A DNA stretch of 6,095 nt from an uncultured Clostridia bacterium (GTDB lineage Bacteria; Bacillota; Clostridia; Christensenellales; Aristaeellaceae), in the NCBI GenBank assembly GCA_934631055.1, contig CAKTXP010000146.1:1-6095 (forward strand), written 5' to 3'. The notes below the pieces were generated by a model. It was not told where the DNA came from. It did no database searches and saw nothing but the letters and a program-made list of their open reading frames with translations. A program made the position numbers and the translations under genes. The number at the start of each line of letters is the position of its first letter. Position 1 is the stretch's first letter. This document shows positions 4,842-6,095 of this stretch, piece by piece.

Positions 4842-6080
4842 TTATTCCACGTCGCGCAGCACGATATCCTCCCCGCGCGCGCCGACGATGCGCAGGTCGC
4901 TCAGATGCAGCCCGCGCACATGCTCCGCCGTCAATCCCGCGAGGGTCACGGGCTTCTGCACCGCGTTCATCACCGGAAAATCCGGCTTGCCCTCGACCAG
5001 ATGGATCTGCGTGTTGACGATGCTGATATCCTCCAGCGGCGCTTCCGGCAGACCGTACAGGCATGCCGCGGCACTCCTCGCGCCCGTCACGACGATATCC
5101 GCCATGCGGATGCGGCGCACATGCGGCGTCGCCTCGGTCACAGGCTGCGCGTTCGGGTCGGATACGATGGGCAGTTTGCCGTCCTTGCCGCAGAAATACA
5201 TCAGGTTGACGACCAGCGGGCAGAGTACGTCGTTCATCACGATACCCGTTACGGAAACATCCTCCACCGCGCCGCCGCGTCCCCTGCGGGACTTGATGCG
5301 GATACCGCGATCCGTCCCGTCAAAGACGCATCCCGTGATGGATACGCGCCGGATGCCGCCGCTCATCTCGCTGCCCAGCACAACGCCGCCGTGACCATGA
5401 ACCATCGTGCAGCCCGTGATGGCGATGTTCTCGCAGGGGACGTTCTCTTCCGCGTCCTCCGTGCCTGCCTTGACCGCGATGCAGTCGTCGCCCACGTCGA
5501 TATGGCAGCCCGTGATGCGCACATTGCGGCAGCTCTCCGGATCGATGCCGTCCGTATTGGGCGAATCGAACGGATTGACGATGGTCAGGTTGCTGATGGT
5601 CACGTTCTCGCAGCGAACGGGATGGATGGTCCAGTTCGGGCTGTTCTTCACCATGAAATCGCTCATGCGCACGCGCGTGCAGTCCTCAAAGCAGACCGCG
5701 CAGGGGCGCGCGGCATCCAGCGTCTTGGCGCGGAAAGCCGTCCACCACTTCCTGCCCTGCCCTTCCAGCGTACCCAGACCGGTCAGCGCGACATTCTCCT
5801 CGTTCTTCGCGTAGATGAGCGGACGATGACACGGCTGTTCATAGCCCTCCCAGCGGATATGCAGGATGGGATACGCGTCAAAATCGTCCGTAAACCGCAG
5901 AACGGCGCCAGCTTCCAGATTCAGCTCGACATTGCTCCTCAGGACCAGACTGGCTGTGCCGTATTCGCCCGCCGGAACGACGACGCGCCCGCCGCCCTGA
6001 GCCGCCGCCGCGTCGATCGCCCGCTGAATCGCGTCGCCGCAGAATTCGCCGCTCCGCGCGCCATAATCCAGGATATTCAT
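4842..6080 (-). CDS. GH28 polygalacturonase-family hydrolase, cytoplasmic
   Basis: A parallel beta-helix glycoside hydrolase of the polygalacturonase family, expected to hydrolyse alpha-1,4-galacturonosyl or galacturonosyl-rhamnose bonds by inversion. Counting 412 residues from the chosen ATG, all GH28 signature motifs are present: SPNTDGIDP (173-181) with catalytic Asp177, VGDDCIAVKAG (196-206) with Asp198 and Asp199, GHGG (229-232) with His230, and RIKS (261-264). The N-terminus (NILDYGA..., then AIDAAAAQGGGRVVVPAGEY) is the usual pectate-lyase-fold cap. There is no signal peptide, pointing to an intracellular exo-acting enzyme on imported oligogalacturonides. The frame is open to a TTG at 6086, but the ATG at 6080 is preferred because GGAGAGGG (6095-6088) lies 7 nt upstream of it. 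GH105 follows downstream after 87 nt. The upstream promoter is outside the window. The family is firm; endo/exo mode and exact linkage are inferred. Confidence 0.95.
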   Translation of the reverse strand: MNILDYGARSGEFCGDAIQRAIDAAAAQGGGRVVVPAGEYGTASLVLRSNVELNLEAGAVLRFTDDFDAYPILHIRWEGYEQPCHRPLIYAKNEENVALTGLGTLEGQGRKWWTAFRAKTLDAARPCAVCFEDCTRVRMSDFMVKNSPNWTIHPVRCENVTISNLTIVNPFDSPNTDGIDPESCRNVRITGCHIDVGDDCIAVKAGTEDAEENVPCENIAITGCTMVHGHGGVVLGSEMSGGIRRVSITGCVFDGTDRGIRIKSRRGRGGAVEDVSVTGIVMNDVLCPLVVNLMYFCGKDGKLPIVSDPNAQPVTEATPHVRRIRMADIVVTGARSAAACLYGLPEAPLEDISIVNTQIHLVEGKPDFPVMNAVQKPVTLAGLTAEHVRGLHLSDLRIVGARGEDIVLRDVE

Positions 6081-6087
6081 GGTCAAA

Positions 6088-6095
6088 CCCTCTCC
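6088..6095 (-). promoter_or_regulatory. Ribosome-binding site deciding the GH28 start
   Basis: GGAGAGGG on the minus strand, 7 nt before ATG at 6080. It is only 1 nt from the in-frame TTG at 6086, too close to serve it. It supports the ATG start and shows that the GH28 coding sequence is complete in the window. Confidence 0.75.

Noticed and set aside
4888..5814. Two plus-strand frames (4888-5394 and 5407-5814) opposite GH28
   Set aside because: Low-complexity Ser/Thr/Pro/Arg-rich products opposite the GH28 motifs, with no independent coding evidence.
1..6095. CRISPR arrays, tRNA/rRNA genes, insertion sequences, phage or defence genes
   Set aside because: No spaced repeat arrays, tRNA-like cloverleaf with conserved loops, transposase motifs or defence domains were seen. 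The palindromic element at 4782-4835 lacks tRNA features.

Overview
The window reads as one piece of a carbohydrate-utilisation locus, with every supportable gene on the minus strand. In transcription order (right to left) it holds a cytoplasmic GH28 polygalacturonase-family hydrolase (6080-4842), a cytoplasmic GH105 unsaturated galacturonyl/rhamnogalacturonyl hydrolase (4754-3675), and a three-gene CUT1-type ABC sugar importer: a solute-binding protein (3423-2158) and two permeases (2071-1124 and 1120-74). The importer unit ends in a clear intrinsic terminator (27-57). Both enzymes act on galacturonate-containing oligosaccharides, so the locus most likely imports and trims pectin-derived oligosaccharides, probably rhamnogalacturonan or oligogalacturonide fragments. 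The SBP-permease-permease-GH105 gene set resembles the Bacillus subtilis yes/yte rhamnogalacturonan loci. That comparison rests on gene content and motifs, not on an alignment.

The genes are GC-rich and have strong Shine-Dalgarno sequences. The short AT-rich control region holds a perfect SigA-type promoter, and no importer ATPase gene is present (such importers often share one ATPase encoded elsewhere). Together with the fibre-degrading content, this suggests a fairly GC-rich anaerobic Clostridia-like member of the Bacillota, such as a gut or rumen organism. The species cannot be named from this window.

Layout: 1-73 holds the terminator and nothing else recognisable. 74-2071 holds two permeases separated by 3 nt. 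2072-2157 holds the permease ribosome-binding site and a hairpin that probably lowers permease expression relative to the binding protein. 2158-3423 is the binding protein. 3424-3674 is the main control region: a structured leader of about 130 nt, a consensus promoter, a candidate operator made of short repeats, and a 29-bp inverted repeat just after the GH105 stop codon. 3675-4754 is GH105. 4755-4841 is a spacer filled by a palindromic three-way-junction element. 4842-6080 is GH28, whose promoter lies outside the window.

Working model: oligosaccharides made outside the cell are captured by the binding protein and imported by the two permeases with an ATPase encoded elsewhere. Inside, GH28 removes galacturonate residues and GH105 removes the terminal unsaturated uronate left by a polysaccharide lyase. 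No lyase is encoded here. I see no wholly new system. The points worth a second look are the binding protein without a lipobox, the two extra N-terminal membrane helices on the second permease, the structured and possibly uORF-bearing leader, and the intergenic palindromic element.
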